From Leptobrachium leishanense (taxonomy: Eukaryota; Chordata; Amphibia; Anura; Megophryidae): a stretch of DNA of 64,000 nt. The notes beneath the pieces were generated by a model. The model saw only the letters and a list, made by a program, of their open reading frames with translations. It did no database searches and was not told where the DNA came from. This document shows positions 19,877 through 32,994 of the stretch, one piece after another. The stretch is taken from positions 242,331,721-242,395,720 of the forward strand of contig CM019067.1 of assembly GCA_009667805.1 (NCBI GenBank). The letters are read 5' to 3'. The translations under genes and the position numbers were made by a program. Each line of letters opens with the position of its first letter. The first letter of the stretch is position 1.

Positions 19877-22800
19877 GGCTAGGGTCAGACGAGCGTGATT
19901 TCTACGGACTGTACGTCCGTGCAGTACGGACATCGTCAGTACGGAAGACGCAGTAGTGGTCACACAGTCCGTTTTTTCACTGACATTTATTTTTTGACAG
20001 ATGTAGGAGGGACAATAAATTCAATTGCAAAACCATTTTGTCCGTGAAAAATGCAGGACGTATAAATGCAGTCCGTCTGACCACGTTCCATCACTCACAC
20101 ACAAAGCTATGCAGACGTTGCGGACGCAGCGCACTTTGTGCGGCCGTTCTAGCGGTTCTACGTTCTTGCCTGCCTTGCGTCCGTGGGCCGCGGCCGTTGT
20201 GCGTCCGCAGTTCAGTGCGGACGTACTTCGTGTGTCGGGCTCCATTGGACTTTATGTCATGCTATCACGGACGTACTTTTAGGCGCGATCACGGACGTGA
20301 ACACTACGCTCGTCTGACCCTAGCCTAAATCACAGTCCAAAACTACTGTGGGCGTAAAAATCTGAAATTTGAAAAATTACCGCCACACACCTTGTTGCCA
20401 AATGTTTTGGGCTAAAACCGTTGCATCCATGGCATCAAAGCACTCCATATGCAATACCTTGGGGTGTCAACATAACAAATATAAACAATTTTCTGGCAAT
20501 AATTCAAACTGGGGTATGCGGTAGACCCAAAACCAAAGATAGGCCTAGCTGAAGAAATAATCTCAATTTCAACTCTAATGACAAAGTCATAAAAATTGTA
20601 TTTGAACCTTCCCAAAATCCTGGCAAACCTAGGCATGGGGGGCATGGGTGTACTCAGGAGATCTTGCAGAAAACAACCTGGAGAGTTTTCATGCAGTAAC
20701 AAACAACAGTGTCTGCTAAATCACAGTCCAAAACTACTGTGGGCGTAAAAATCTGAAAATTGAAAAATTACCGCCACACACCTTCTCAAATGTTTTGGGC
20801 TAAAACCGTTGCATCCATGGCATCAAAGCACTCCATATGCAATACCTTGGGGTGTCAACATAACAAATATAAACAATTTTCTGGCAATAATTCAAACTGG
20901 GGTATGCGGTAGACCCAAAACCAAAGCTAGGCCTAGCTGAAGAAATAATCTCAATTTCAACTCCAATGACAAAGTCATAAAAATTGTATTTGAACCTTCC
21001 CAAAATCCTGGCAAACCTATGCATGGGGGGCATGGGTGTACTCAGGAGACCTTGCAGAAAACAACCTGGAGAGTTTTCATGCAGTAAAAAACAACAGTGT
21101 CTCCTAAATCACAGTCCAAAACTGATGTGGGTGTGAAAATGAAAAATGACCACCAAACAGTATCTAATTTGTTTGGAGCAAACGGATGCATCCATAGCAT
21201 AAAAACACTCCATTTACAATACTTTGGGGTGTTAGCTTACCAAATATATGCACGTTCATAAAACTGGGGTATGTAAAAAGGCCCCTAAAAAGAAGATAAG
21301 CAAAGAAGATACTGTATGTCAAATTAGAAAATTGACAAGCACATGTCAAAGATTGGCGTAGCACCCCAAAAACAACAGAACAAATCTATATATGGGTGGT
21401 ATCAATTTACTCAGAAGATGTTGCTGAACATATTTTGGGGTGTTTTTTGGCAGTAACCCATAACTGGATTTGACAATTCATGCCTAAAGTACAATGTGTG
21501 TGAAAAAATAACACAAAAAGTGACTACCTGAAAGTTTGACAAAGAGCTAGTGCATGGAAAGTGTTAAAATACAACTCTTTGAAGCACCCTAGGGTGTGCC
21601 CTTTCTAAAAATATATGGTTTGATGGGGGTAAATTACTTTGGCCGGCTTCAAAAATGTCCCAAATAGGACATGGGTGCATGATGACGAAATGTGAAAATT
21701 CCAAGTTAGAAAACTGAAATGCGCACCCCCCAAATAAGGCCTTTTAGCCCCCAAATGACCCGACATACCTATACATGGGTGGTATCAATTTACTCAGAAG
21801 ATGTTGCTGAACATATTTTGGGGTGTTTTTTGGCAGTAACCCATAACTGGATTTGACAATTCATGCCTAAAGTACAATGTGTGTGAAAAAATAACACAAA
21901 AAGTGACTACCTGAAAGATTGACAAAGAGCTAGTGCATGGAAAGTGTTAAAATACAACTCTTTGAAGCACCCTAGGGTGTGCCCTTTCTAAAAATATATG
22001 GTTTGATGGGGGTAAATTACTTTGGCCGGCTTCAAAAATGTCCCAAATAGGACATGGGTGCATGATGACGAAATGTGAAAATTCCAAGTTGGAAAACTGA
22101 AATGCGCACCCCCCAAATAAGGCCTTTTAGCCCCCAAATGACCCGACATACCTATACATGGGTGGTATCAATTTACTCAGAAGATGTTGCTGAACATATT
22201 TTGGGGTGTTTTTTGGCAGTAACCCATAACTGGATTTGACAATTCATGCCTAAAGTACAATGTGTGTGAAAAAATAACACAAAAAGTGACTACCTGAAAG
22301 TTTGACAAAGAGCTAGTGCATGGAAAGTGTTAAAATACAACTCTTTGAAGCACCCTAGGGTGTGCCCTTTCTAAAAATATATGGTTTGATGGGGGTAAAT
22401 TACTTTGGCCGGCTTCAAAAATGTCCCAAATAGGACATGGGTGCATGATGACGAAATGTGAAAATTCCAAGTTGGAAAACTGAAATGCGCACCCCCCAAA
22501 TAAGGCCTTTTAGCCCCCAAATGACCCGACATACCTATACATGGGTGGTATCAATTTACTCAGAAGATGTTGCTGAACATATTTTGGGGTGTTTTTTGGC
22601 AGTAACCCATAACTGGATTTGACAATTCATGCCTAAAGTACAATGTGTGTGAAAAAATAACACAAAAAGTGACTACCTGAAAGATTGACAAAGAGCTAGT
22701 GCATGGAAAGTGTTAAAATACAACTCTTTGAAGCACCCTAGGGTGTGCCCTTTCTAAAAATATATGGTTTGATGGGGGTAAATTACTTTGGCCGGCTTCA

Positions 22801-24150
22801 AAAATGTCCCAAATAGGACATGGGTGCATGATGACGAAATGTGAAAATTCCAAGTTGGAAAACTGAAATGCGCACCCCCAAATAAGGCCTTTTAGCCCCC
22901 AAATGACCCGACATACCTATACATGGGTGGTATCAATTTACTCAGAAGATGTTGCTGAACATATTTTGGGGTGTTTTTTGGCAGTAACCCATAACTGGAT
23001 TTGACAATTCATGCCTAAAGTACAATGTGTGTGAAAAAATAACACAAAAAGTGACTACCTGAAAGATTGACAAAGAGCTAGTGCATGGAAAGTGTTAAAA
23101 TACAACTCTTTGAAGCACCCTAGGGTGTGCCCTTTCTAAAAATATATGGTTTGATGGGGGTAAATTACTTTGGCCGGCTTCAAAAATGTCCCAAATAGGA
23201 CATGGGTGCATGATGACGAAATGTGAAAATTCCAAGTTGGAAAACTGAAATGCGCACCCCCCAAATAAGGCCTTTTAGCCCCCAAATGACCCGACATACC
23301 TATACATGGGTGGTATCAATTTACTCAGAAGATGTTGCTGAACATATTTTGGGGTGTTTTTTGGCAGTAACCCATAACTGGATTTGACAATTCATGCCTA
23401 AAGTACAATGTGTGTGAAAAAATAACACAAAAAGTGACTACCTGAAAGTTTGACAAAGAGCTAGTGCATGGAAAGTGTTAAAATACAACTCTTTGAAGCA
23501 CCCTAGGGTGTGCCCTTTCTAAAAATATATGGTTTGATGGGGGTAAATTACTTTGGCCGGCTTCAAAAATGTCCCAAATAGGACATGGGTGCATGATGAC
23601 GAAATGTGAAAATTCCAAGTTGGAAAACTGAAATGCGCACCCCCCAAATAAGGCCTTTTAGCCCCCAAATGACCCGACATACCTATACATGGGTGGTATC
23701 AATTTACTCAGAAGATGTTGCTGAACATATTTTGGGGTGTTTTTTGGCAGTAACCCATAACTGGATTTGACAATTCATGCCTAAAGTACAATGTGTGTGA
23801 AAAAATAACACAAAAAGTGACTACCTGAAAGATTGACAAAGAGCTAGTGCATGGAAAGTGTTAAAATACAACTCTTTGAAGCACCCTAGGGTGTGCCCTT
23901 TCTAAAAATATATGGTTTGATGGGGGTAAATTACTTTGGCCGGCTTCAAAAATGTCCCAAATAGGACATGGGTGCATGATGACGAAATGTGAAAATTCCA
24001 AGTTGGAAAACTGAAATGCGCACCCCCCAAATAAGGCCTTTTAGCCCCCAAATGACCCGACATACCTATACTTGGGTGGTATCAATTTACTCAGAAGATG
24101 TTGCTGAACATATTTTGGGGTGCTTTTTGGCAGTAAACCTTAAAGTTCAC
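19780..24150. repeat. Tandem satellite, about 10 monomers of 370-395 bp
   Basis: A landmark of GCATGGG(G)GG...ACTCAGAAGATGTTGC type recurs near 19790, 20635, 21022, 21391, 21776, 22157, 22539, 22922, 23304, 23687 and 24070. Allowing for the 449-bp MITE in the first unit, spacing is about 395, 387, 369, then 382-383 repeatedly. The last seven units are almost identical to each other; the first three are more diverged. It is internal to the piggyBac. Confidence 0.92.
19877..20325. mobile_element. GGCTAGGGTCAGAC MITE, copy 1 (449 bp)
   Basis: Ends GGCTAGGGTCAGACGAGCG and its reverse complement, target duplication TAA on both sides (19874-19876, 20326-20328). The left TAA is the stop codon of the truncated transposase frame. 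Three-base TWA duplications are typical of PIF/Harbinger. Subfamily B with copies at 38950 and 56907. Confidence 0.88.
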
Positions 24151-24812
24151 AGTACATGTATTCTTAAATTGCGTTCAAAAAAAAAAATCACCAAAATTTT
24201 TTTTTTTTTCAAACTTTGGCATAGATTTGTGGTAAAATGGTTTGCATGGAAAGAGTCAAAATACCCCAAGTTTAATACCTTGATTTGTGTACTTTAAAAA
24301 AATATGTATATGTGGAGGGTTATTCAGGAATTAGTGACAGATATCAGTGTTACAATGTCACTATCACTAGTTTTGAAAATAAACTCTTTGGAAATGGCAA
24401 AGTGCTACTTGCACTTATTGTTGCATAAAATAAGGAAAAAAGCGAGGAATATGTAAACATTGGGTATTGCTAAACTCAGTACTAAATTTAGAAACTACTA
24501 AGGAATAAAATTTTTTTGACGGTTGTTGATACATAAGAAATTTGGGGGTCAAAGTTCGAAAAAGTGGTGTTTTTTAAATTTTTGTGTCATATTTCACAAT
24601 ATTTTTTATAGTAAATTATATGAAATGATGAAAAAAATGGTATCTTTATAAAGTCCATTTAGTGACGAGAAAAACAGTGTAAAATATGTGTGGGTTACAT
24701 AAACGAGTAAGAGGAAAATTTGACGTAAACACTAAGAGCGCAGAAACATAAAAACAGCTGCGGTCACGAACGGACGGATTTGTGTAAAACCGCCCGGTCA
24801 CTAAGGGGTTAA

Positions 24813-26388
24813 TGCACCCGAAAAAAAAAAATACTGGCCATCCGAATTAACGAATCAGGATAGGAGAGGGGTCGGTATGGGCACTCTTATCTGGGTAAAG
24901 TGTTTATTTTGATTTGCTGCCGTCTAGGATATAGCACAGACTCTCGCATTGGGTGTGCAGATATCAATAAGGAAAAAGAGGGAGGGTTCCTAGTGCCGCA
25001 GTAGTTATGCACAACACATTGCAGTGTCGTATTTCTAGACCATCAGATATGCATGAATCTTTATGGTTCGTATAAGTGCAACTTTGGTAGCGCTGAGCCC
25101 CACATGGAAGTGGTTAATAATTTATTTTTAAAAAAAAAACATTTTTATTTATTTATTATTATTTTTATTTTACACTTATCCTGGTCATGCTCTGGCCTTT
25201 CCAATAATACCAAACAGGAACCTCTAGCTGCCACCAATTGGGAGATATGGGGGTCCAAAAACCCCTCTATCTCCACCATAGGGTTTCCATAGGGAAGCCG
25301 CTTGGCAGCTAGAGGTTAAATCCCTAACTGATGTCATTGCGCCAATGATCGACGATGTCAGTCAGCGAGGGGAGGCCCCGGAGGCTTGGCTGACATCCAA
25401 GATGTCAGCTACCTCCGGGCACAGTCCGAGATCCGGCACCAATTGGTGCTGGATCACAGACTGGCAACTAAGGGGTTAAAGAGAGGCATCGCTGTAAAGG
25501 TCACACTTCCAGTAAGTCAGATCTCAGTGAGATCCTAGAGAGAGGGCCAGTCCGGTCATGTCGGAATATATCCAATATTGGACCAGAACCGGCAAAAGGT
25601 TGCGTCGGATATATTCCGCAATGGGACCGGAAAGAGTTAAAAGGAAAATTACATTACTTTTTTATTACTGAATTAATAAATCAAGAAAACAGTCAGGTTT
25701 TAGCAGCAGTTCTCTTTTCCGCTTTTCTAATCATAATGGATACTACTTAAGGTACAATTCATTTCTCCTCCTAAGACATGTGAATAAAGTGACATTATTA
25801 GAAGCCAGACACAAACTATAAAAAAAATAAAAATTTCAGTCAATGTTTCCCATATGATTGCAATCAGATGGAAAATTGTAGATTCTCTGTGTTTGAGCCA
25901 ATATGTATATGCGGTTATTGAGAAACTGAAATATGGAACTTTCTAAGCCTTTATTAAATTTGCAAATAAAATTTGTTTTCCAGATGGGTGCAGTAACTTG
26001 TCAGAAAAATTTCATTCAGGTTTCATAGAAGCCAGTACTCACAATATTTTCAGAAATATCTGTCCTTACTTTTTCGCAAGATGCAATTTATCTGGCCCAG
26101 TGGATATGAGTTTTTGTGAAGAATATGGCATCCTTCAAACAAAAAAGTCTGTTCATGTTAATTATTTCCAATTTGTTTCTACTACAGGCTTTACAAAATT
26201 AATGAAAGTATAATTACTGCTCTTTTTTTTAGTTAGGATATCCTTCCAAACCAGTTGAATGTCCACAGTTGAATAAAATATTTTTAATAAATACATATAT
26301 ATATATATATATAGGCCCAGAATGGGCCGGTAGCAGGCACTGGGATGGTCTCTGTCAGAAGCAGAGAGCCACCAGCGATGGTCCTTAA
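24813..26388. other. Mostly unassigned, with a piggyBac-type fragment
   Basis: Apart from 25118-25636 nothing is recognised. A TA run sits at 26296-26313. Frames at 25998-26213 and elsewhere have no domain. Confidence 0.4.
25118..25636. mobile_element. piggyBac-type MITE fragment
   Basis: Between TTAA at 25114-25117 and 25637-25640. It has the same order of blocks as 11280-11540 (GGTCATGCTCTGGCC, TAGCTGCCACC, the CATCCAAGATGTCAGC palindrome), in diverged form. The termini are weak. Confidence 0.5.
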
Positions 26389-26789
26389 TAGGGTTGAGCC
26401 GAACACCCCCGTGTTCGGTTCGCATTCGAACTCGAACAATTTCAAAAGTTCGAGTTGAACTCGAACTCGAACCAAACTCAATGGGACTCAAAAGTTTGAT
26501 TTTTAGAGTGCCCTCCAAGAGGGTATATATGCAAGATATTTGCCATAAAAAGTGTATGGGGGTCCGGGTAGTGCCCTGGGGGACAGGAAACAAGGACAAA
26601 AAGTTTAAAAAAGACGTTTTTAAAGGAACAGTGAGTTTTCCATAAAATAAGGGTTAAAAATAAAAACGAAAAATTCCTTCAAATATCATGCTTAGGAGGT
26701 CCCCATAACCTGCCCGTGAAGTGGCGGATTTGTAGGATGTATAGAAACATCGCCATCAGAGACCCACACATAACACCTAGCTACCCTTA

Positions 26790-27214
26790 GGCTAGGGTCA
26801 GACTAACGCATTTTTCACGTTGTCCGTGAAAATGTGCGTTCGAAGAATGGACGTATTTTTTCACGGAATACGCAATAGCGGTCATACTATGCGCAGTTTC
26901 ATCCGTGATTTTGTACGGATCATCAATAAAACACTTCTTGCATCTGGACGTTATGTTGGCCGGACATTAGCAGCGTCTGATGTCTCCAATTCACGCACAC
27001 ACACGCCGCTAGCGGACGCAACGCACTCTGTACGTCAGTACTAGTGGTTTAACGTTCTCGAAAAAATGCGTTCATTTTCCTTGCGTTGCGCAGCCGGACT
27101 TTCGCGCGGCCGTACTTCGTATATTGGCTGTCATTGCCCGTCATTTGCTGCTAGTGCGGCCGTGATTAAGTGCGCCAGAACGCGCGTTCGCACTGCCTCA
27201 GTCTGACCCTAGCC
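26790..27214. mobile_element. GGCTAGGGTCAGAC MITE, copy 2 (425 bp)
   Basis: Ends GGCTAGGGTCAGACTAACGC and GTCTGACCCTAGCC, target duplication TTA (26787-26789, 27215-27217). Subfamily A. Confidence 0.88.
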
Positions 27215-27884
27215 TTAAGGGGTTAAAATGCACAGGGACTGGCTACTATCCTGTTAGATGAGAGAATGTATTATATGTATAAAGCAAGGTATATATGACA
27301 ATGGATAGTCAGAGACACTAGGGACTCAGCTTGTACGCTTTATGATAGACATTTCTAACACAATAATAATTGTATGCTCACATAGGCCCTTCGGGAGAGG
27401 TACAGGACATACAAATACTGGAATATTACTGTCAGGACCCCTGTCTGGAGCCCCCCAGCATCCCACGTAAAGCCCGCCGCAACCGTGGTAAGAAAGGCAA
27501 ACCGGGTGCCGTGTTAACCTGACTGCAGGGCAGCACTTCCACAAACTGCTTTTCCAATGTCCAACCTTGCTCACAGCACTGCAGGCCTAACAGGTGCCTC
27601 TAATCACTAGAGACTGTTTACCCAGTGGCGTCGTAACGTGGGGGCAGGGGGTGCGGCCCGCAGCAGGTGACACCTGCCTTTAGGGTGACACCGTCACCCT
27701 AAGGGCGGGTGTCTCATCCTCCGCCGCATATTCGCTCCCTGCGAGCGTCCGAAGCATGCAGCTACGGCGCTCGCCTGGGGGAAACACATCACCAGCCAAT
27801 CGCGGCTGGTCACGTGGCTCCCCCAGGCGAGCGCCCAAGCTGCGCGCCGCCGGGCTCAGAGGGAGCGAACACGCGGCGGAGGTG

Positions 27885-28290
27885 AGCTGGGGCATATCCA
27901 TGAGGTGCTGGGACATATCCATGTGCTGGGGCAGTATCCATCTGCTGGGGCATTCCATGTGCTGGGGCATATCCATGAGGTGCTGGGGCAGTATCCATGA
28001 GGTGCTGGGGCATTATCCATGAGGAACTGGGGCATATCCATGAGGAGCTGGGGCATATCCATGAGCTGCTGGGGCATATCCATGAGGAGCTGAGGCATAT
28101 CCATGAGGAGCTGGGGCATATCCATGAGGTGCTGGGGCAAATCCTTGAGCTGCTGGGGCAAATCCATGAGGTGCTGGGGCATATCCATGAGCTACTGGGC
28201 ATATCAATGAGCTGCTGGGGCATATCCATGAGGTGCTGGCATATCCATGAGGTGCTGGGGCAAATCCATGAGGAGCTGGGGCATATAGAC
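27885..28290. repeat. 21-bp minisatellite, array 1
   Basis: Units start CATATCCATGAG(G/C)(T/A)GCTG with a GGGG end. Because 21 is divisible by three, frames stay open on both strands; none is a believable gene. Confidence 0.93.
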
Positions 28291-29670
28291 TTTTAAAGTC
28301 TGCAATGATATGCAGGCTGGGATGGAACAAGGAAACCTAACTGGAGCCATCTTCCTTGATTTTGCCAAGGCCTTTGACACGGTAGACCATGGCATCTTGT
28401 TAGAAAAGCTTAAAAACTCTGGCGTTGGTGATCGCACGCTAACCTGGTTTCAATCATATGTATCCGACCGATCACTATGTGTCAATTTCTGGCAGCTCCT
28501 CCCTCCGCTCCCAGTCACTTGCGGTGTACCCCAAGGCTCAAAACTAGGCCCCCTGATTCACAATATTCATAAATGATCTGCCCAACATCTGCAAAGCCTC
28601 AACTGTACATATGTACGCAGACGACACTGTGATCTATTCCAGCAAACCTAATCTCCCGCAGCTGGAGGCCGTGCTGCAAGAACAATTCACAGAGGTAGAA
28701 AAGTGGATCAAAAACAACAAACGTTTTTTAAATACTGACAAAACTGTAACGATGCTCTTTGGAACAGCACCTAAACTACACAAATTGCAAAATCCCCATC
28801 TATGTGTTGGGACAAAAATCAAATGCATGCTGACCACAGTCACTTCTCTCAAATATCTAGGTATGTGGTTGGACCCTAATCTATCCTTTGGCCCCACATC
28901 GAAAAACTCTCATCTAAACTTTACCCCAAACTAGGTGCCCTGTATGGAAACAAATCCTGCCTGAGTCCCGCGGTAAGAAAGCAGATTGTACAGCAAATGC
29001 TTATGCCGGCTATTGATTACGGAGATGTAGTGTATGCAGCCGCCCCGCAAACACACCTTCATAAACTTACTGCATTGTATAACTCATTCTGCCGCTTTGC
29101 GCTACAATGTAACTATATGACCCACCATTGTGACATGTTAAAAGAGCTAAACTGGCCATCGCTGGAATCCAGACGCACCCTTCACCTCTCCAGCCTGGTG
29201 TTTAAGAGCATCTCTGGGAACCTGCCACCCTACCTGAATAGACTGCTTCCCCCAGCAGCTCCCTCATCCTATAACCTCCGATCCAGGACCAGCACCTTAC
29301 TTGCTATACCACAATACAAAAAGACAGTGGCTCGGTCCTCATTTTCCTACAGAGCACCACAATTATGGAATAACTCCCAGACACCATCAAATCTTCCCCC
29401 AGTCTTAAGTCACTCAAAAGCTCCTTACTAACATACCTCAATACAGAATGCACCTGTAAACATGTAACCTAGTGACTATATTTCCTACATATTTTTCTGT
29501 TAATCTGTATATTTGTGTTGTTTTTTTTTTTATATATCTTGCATTGTTTACTTTGTATTTCTGTAACTGTAACACTTCAATTTTCTTGAACCCAGGACAT
29601 ACTTGAAAACGAGAGAAATCTCAATGTATCCTTCCTGGTAAAATCCTTTATAAATAAATAAATAAATAAA
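28291..29670 (+). mobile_element. LINE copy 1, 5'-truncated
   Basis: Starts mid-RT (Leu-Thr-Gly-Ala-Ile-Phe-Leu-Asp-Phe-Ala-Lys-Ala-Phe-Asp-Thr-Val) and ends in a 3' UTR with an (AAAT)n tail. Rex1/CR1/L2-type by RT motifs and tail. It shares both junctions with copy 2. Confidence 0.88.
28310..29431 (+). pseudogene. LINE reverse transcriptase, C-terminal half, frameshifted
   Basis: Three frame segments: 28310-28576 (FLDFAKAFDTVDH and GVPQGS motifs), 28611-28934 (catalytic Tyr-Ala-Asp-Asp) and 28997-29431 (C-terminal LINE domain ending in the RAPQLWNN block). A 2-base deletion near 28555 and another shift near 28895 break the frame. No endonuclease domain. Confidence 0.85.
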
Positions 29671-30296
29671 TATCCATGAGGTGCTGGGGCATATCCATGA
29701 GGAGCTGGGGCATATCCATGAGCTGCTGGGGCATATCCATGAGGTGCTGGGGCATATACATGAGGTGCTGGGACATATCCATGTGCTGGGGCAGTATCCA
29801 TCTGCTGGGGCATTCCATGTGCTGGGGCATATCCATGAGGTGCTGGGGCATATCCATGAGGTGCTGGGGCAGTATCCATGAGGTGCTGGGGCATTATCCA
29901 TGAGGAGCTGGGGCATATCCATGAGGAGCTGGGGCATATCCATGAGCTGCTGGGGCATATCCATGAGGAGCTGAGGCATATCCTTGAGGAGCTGGGGCAT
30001 ATCCATGAGCTGCTGGGGCATATCCATGAGGTGCTGGGGCAAATCCATGAGCTGCTGGGGCATATACATGAGGTGCTGGGGCAAATCCATGAGCTGCTGG
30101 GGCATATACATGAGGTGCTGGGGCATATCCATGAGGTGCTGGGGCAAATCCATGAGCTGCTGGGGCAAATCCATGAGGTGCTGGGGCATATCCATGAGCT
30201 ACTGGGGCATATCAATGAGCTGCTGGGGCATATCCATGAGGTGCTGGGGCATATCCATGAGGTGCTGGGGCAAATCCATGAGGAGCTGGGGCATAT
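29671..30296. repeat. 21-bp minisatellite, array 2
   Basis: Same unit as array 1, longer. Its first part includes a GTGCTGGGGCAGTATCCATC variant block also found in array 1, showing duplication of array plus LINE. Confidence 0.93.
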
Positions 30297-31687
30297 AGAC
30301 TTTTAAAGTCTGCAATGATATCCAGGCTGGGATGGAACAAGGAAACCTAACTGGAGCCATCTTCCTTGATTTTGCCAAGGCCTTTGACACGGTAGACCAT
30401 GGCATCTTGTTAGAAAAGCTTAAAAACTCTGGCGTTGGTGATCGCACGCTAACCTGGTTTCAATCATATGTATCCGACCGATCACTATGTGTCAATTTCT
30501 GGCAGCTCCTCCCTCCCGCTCCCAGTCACTTGCGGTGTACCCCAAGGCTCAAAACTAGGCCCCCTGCTATTCACAATATTCATAAATGATCTGCCCAACA
30601 TCTGCAAAGCCTCAACTGTACATATGTACGCAGACGACACTGTGATCTATTCCAGCAAACCTAATCTCCCGCAGCTGGAGGCCGTGCTGCAAGAACAATT
30701 CACAGAGGTAGAAAAGTGGATCAAAAACAACAAACGTTTTTTAAATACTGACAAAACTGTAACGATGCTCTTTGGAACAGCACCTAAACTACACAAATTG
30801 CAAAATCCCCATCTATGTGTTGGGACAAAATCAAATGGCATGCTGACCACAGTCACTTCTCTCAAATATCTAGGTATGTGGTTGGACCCTAATCTATCCT
30901 TTGGCCCCCACATCGAAAAACTCTCATCTAAACTTTACCCCAAACTAGGTGCCCTGTACAGAAACAAATCCTGCCTGAGTCCCGCGGTAAGAAAGCAGAT
31001 TGTACAGCAAATGCTTATGCCGGCTATTGATTACGGAGATGTAGTGTATGCAGCCGCCCCGCAAACACACCTTCATAAACTTACTGCATTGTATAACTCA
31101 TTCTGCCACTTTGCGCTACAATGTAACTAGATGACCCACCATTGTGACATGTTAAAAGAGCTAAACTGGCCATCGCTGGAATCCAGACGCACCCTTCACC
31201 TCTCCAGCCTGGTGTTTAAGAGCATCTCTGGGAACCTGCCACCCTACCTGAATAGACTGCTTCCCCCAGCAGCTCCCTCATCCTATAACCTCCGATCCAG
31301 GACCAGCACCTTACTTGCTATACCACAATACAAAAAGACAGTGGCTCGGTCCTCATTTTCCTACAGAGCACCACAATTATGGAATAACCTCCCAGACACC
31401 ATCAAATCTTCCCCCAGTCTTAAGTCACTCAAAAGCTCCTTACTAACATACCTCAATACAGAATGCACCTGTAAACATGTAACCTAGTGACTATATTTCC
31501 TACATATTTTTCTGTTAATCTGTATATTTGTGTTGTTTTTTTTAATATCTTGCATTGTATTACTTTGTATTTCTGTAACTGTAACACTTCAATTTTCTTG
31601 AACCCAGGACATACTTGAAAACGAGAGAAATCTCAATGTATCCTTCCTGGTAAAATCCTTTATAAATAAATAAATAAATAAATAAAT
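30297..31687 (+). mobile_element. LINE copy 2, 5'-truncated
   Basis: Nearly identical to copy 1, with identical 5' junction (GGGGCATATAGACTTTTAAA) and AAAT tail followed directly by the minisatellite. Confidence 0.88.
30332..31487 (+). pseudogene. LINE reverse transcriptase, C-terminal half
   Basis: 30332-30589 carries the first RT block; one extra C near 30515 shifts the frame, which continues as 30468-31130 with the GVPQGSKLGPLLFTIFINDL block and Tyr-Ala-Asp-Asp. A TAT-to-TAG change at 31128-31130 relative to copy 1 gives a stop; the rest (31131-31487) is open and ends in the RAPQLWNNLP block. Non-functional. Confidence 0.85.
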
Positions 31688-32130
31688 ATCCATGAGGTGC
31701 TGGGGCATATCCATGAGGAGCTGGGGCATATCCATGAGCTGCTGGGGCATATCCATGAGGTGCTGGGGCATATACATGAGGTGCTGGGGCAAATCCATGA
31801 GCTGCTGGGGCATATACATGAGGTTCTGGGGCATATCCATGAGGTGCTGGGGCAAATCCATGAGCTGCTGGGGCAAATCCATGAGGTGCTGGGGCATATC
31901 CATGAGCTACTGGGGCATATCCATGAGCTGCTGGGGCATATCCACGAGGTGCTGGGGCATATCCACGAGGTGCTGGGGCAAATCCACGAGGTGCTGGGGC
32001 AAATCCATGAGGTGCTGGGGCATATACATGAGGTGCTGGGGCAAATCCATGAGGTGCTGGGGCAAATCCATGAGCTGCTGGGGCAAATCCATGAGGTGCT
32101 GGGGCATATCCATGAGGTGCTGGGGCATTA
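31688..32130. repeat. 21-bp minisatellite, array 3
   Basis: Same unit, with CCACGAG variants. Junction to LINE copy 3 is GGGGCATTATAAACTCCG. Confidence 0.93.
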
Positions 32131-32532
32131 TAAACTCCGATCCAGGACCAGCACCTTACTTGCAATACCACAATACAAAAAGACAGCGGCTCGGTCCTCA
32201 TTTTCCTACAGAGCACCACAATTATGGAATAACCTCCCAGACACCATCAAATCTTCCCCCAGTCTTATGTCACTCAAAAGCTCCTTACTAACATACCTCA
32301 ATACAGAATGCACCTGTAAACATGTAACCTAGTGACTATATTTCCTACATATTTTTCTGTTAATCTGTATATTTGTGTTGTTTTTTTTAATATCTTGCAT
32401 TGTATTACTTTGTATTTCTGTAACTGTAACACTTCAATTTTCTTGAACCCAGGACATACTTGAAAACGAGAGAAATCTCATTGTATCCTTCCTGGTAAAA
32501 TCCTTTATAAATAAATCAATAAATAAATAAAT
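32131..32532 (+). mobile_element. LINE copy 3, 3' end only
   Basis: Begins at AACTCCGATCCAGGACC, inside the C-terminal RT region, and runs to the AAAT tail. Same truncation point as copy 4. Confidence 0.88.
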
Positions 32533-32994
32533 ATCCATGAGGTGCTGGGGCATAGCCATGAGGAGCTGGGGCATATCCATGAGCTGCTGGGGCATATCCA
32601 TGAGGTGCTGGGGCATATACACGAGGTGCTGGGGCAAATCCATGAGCTGCTGGGGCATATACATGAGGTTCTGGGGCATATCCATGAGGTGCTGGGGCAA
32701 ATCCATGAGCTGCTGGGGCAAATCCATGAGGTGCTGGGGCATATCCATGAGCTACTGGGGCATATCCATGAGCTGCTGGGGCATATCCATGAGCTGCTGG
32801 GGCATATCCATGAGGTGCTGGGGCATATCCACGAGGTGCTGGGGCAAATCCATGAGGTGCTGGGGCAAATCCATGAGGTGCTGGGGCATATACATGAGGT
32901 GCTGGGGCAAATCCATGAGGTGCTGGGGCAAATCCATGAGCTGCTGGGGCAAATCCATGAGGTGCTGGGGCATATCCATGAGGTGCTGGGGCAT
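32533..32994. repeat. 21-bp minisatellite, array 4
   Basis: Very similar in variant order to array 3, as expected from duplication of array plus LINE end. Confidence 0.93.

Larger units (their letters stand above)
17694..24808 (+). mobile_element. piggyBac transposon, 7.1 kb, carrying satellite and telomere-like arrays
   Basis: Flanked by TTAA (17690-17693, 24809-24812). Left end CCCCTTCCCGACCGCGGACG, right end in reverse complement CCCCTTAGTGACCGGGCGG. In order: stacked palindromes, telomere-like array, truncated PGBD-type transposase, about ten satellite monomers, a 3' region. A MITE is inserted at 19877. The transposase lacks its catalytic core, so this copy is non-autonomous. Confidence 0.88.

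Noticed and set aside
21380..24130. Regular direct repeats considered as a CRISPR array
   Set aside because: Units are about 382 bp with no unique spacers, in a eukaryotic transposon; this is a satellite.
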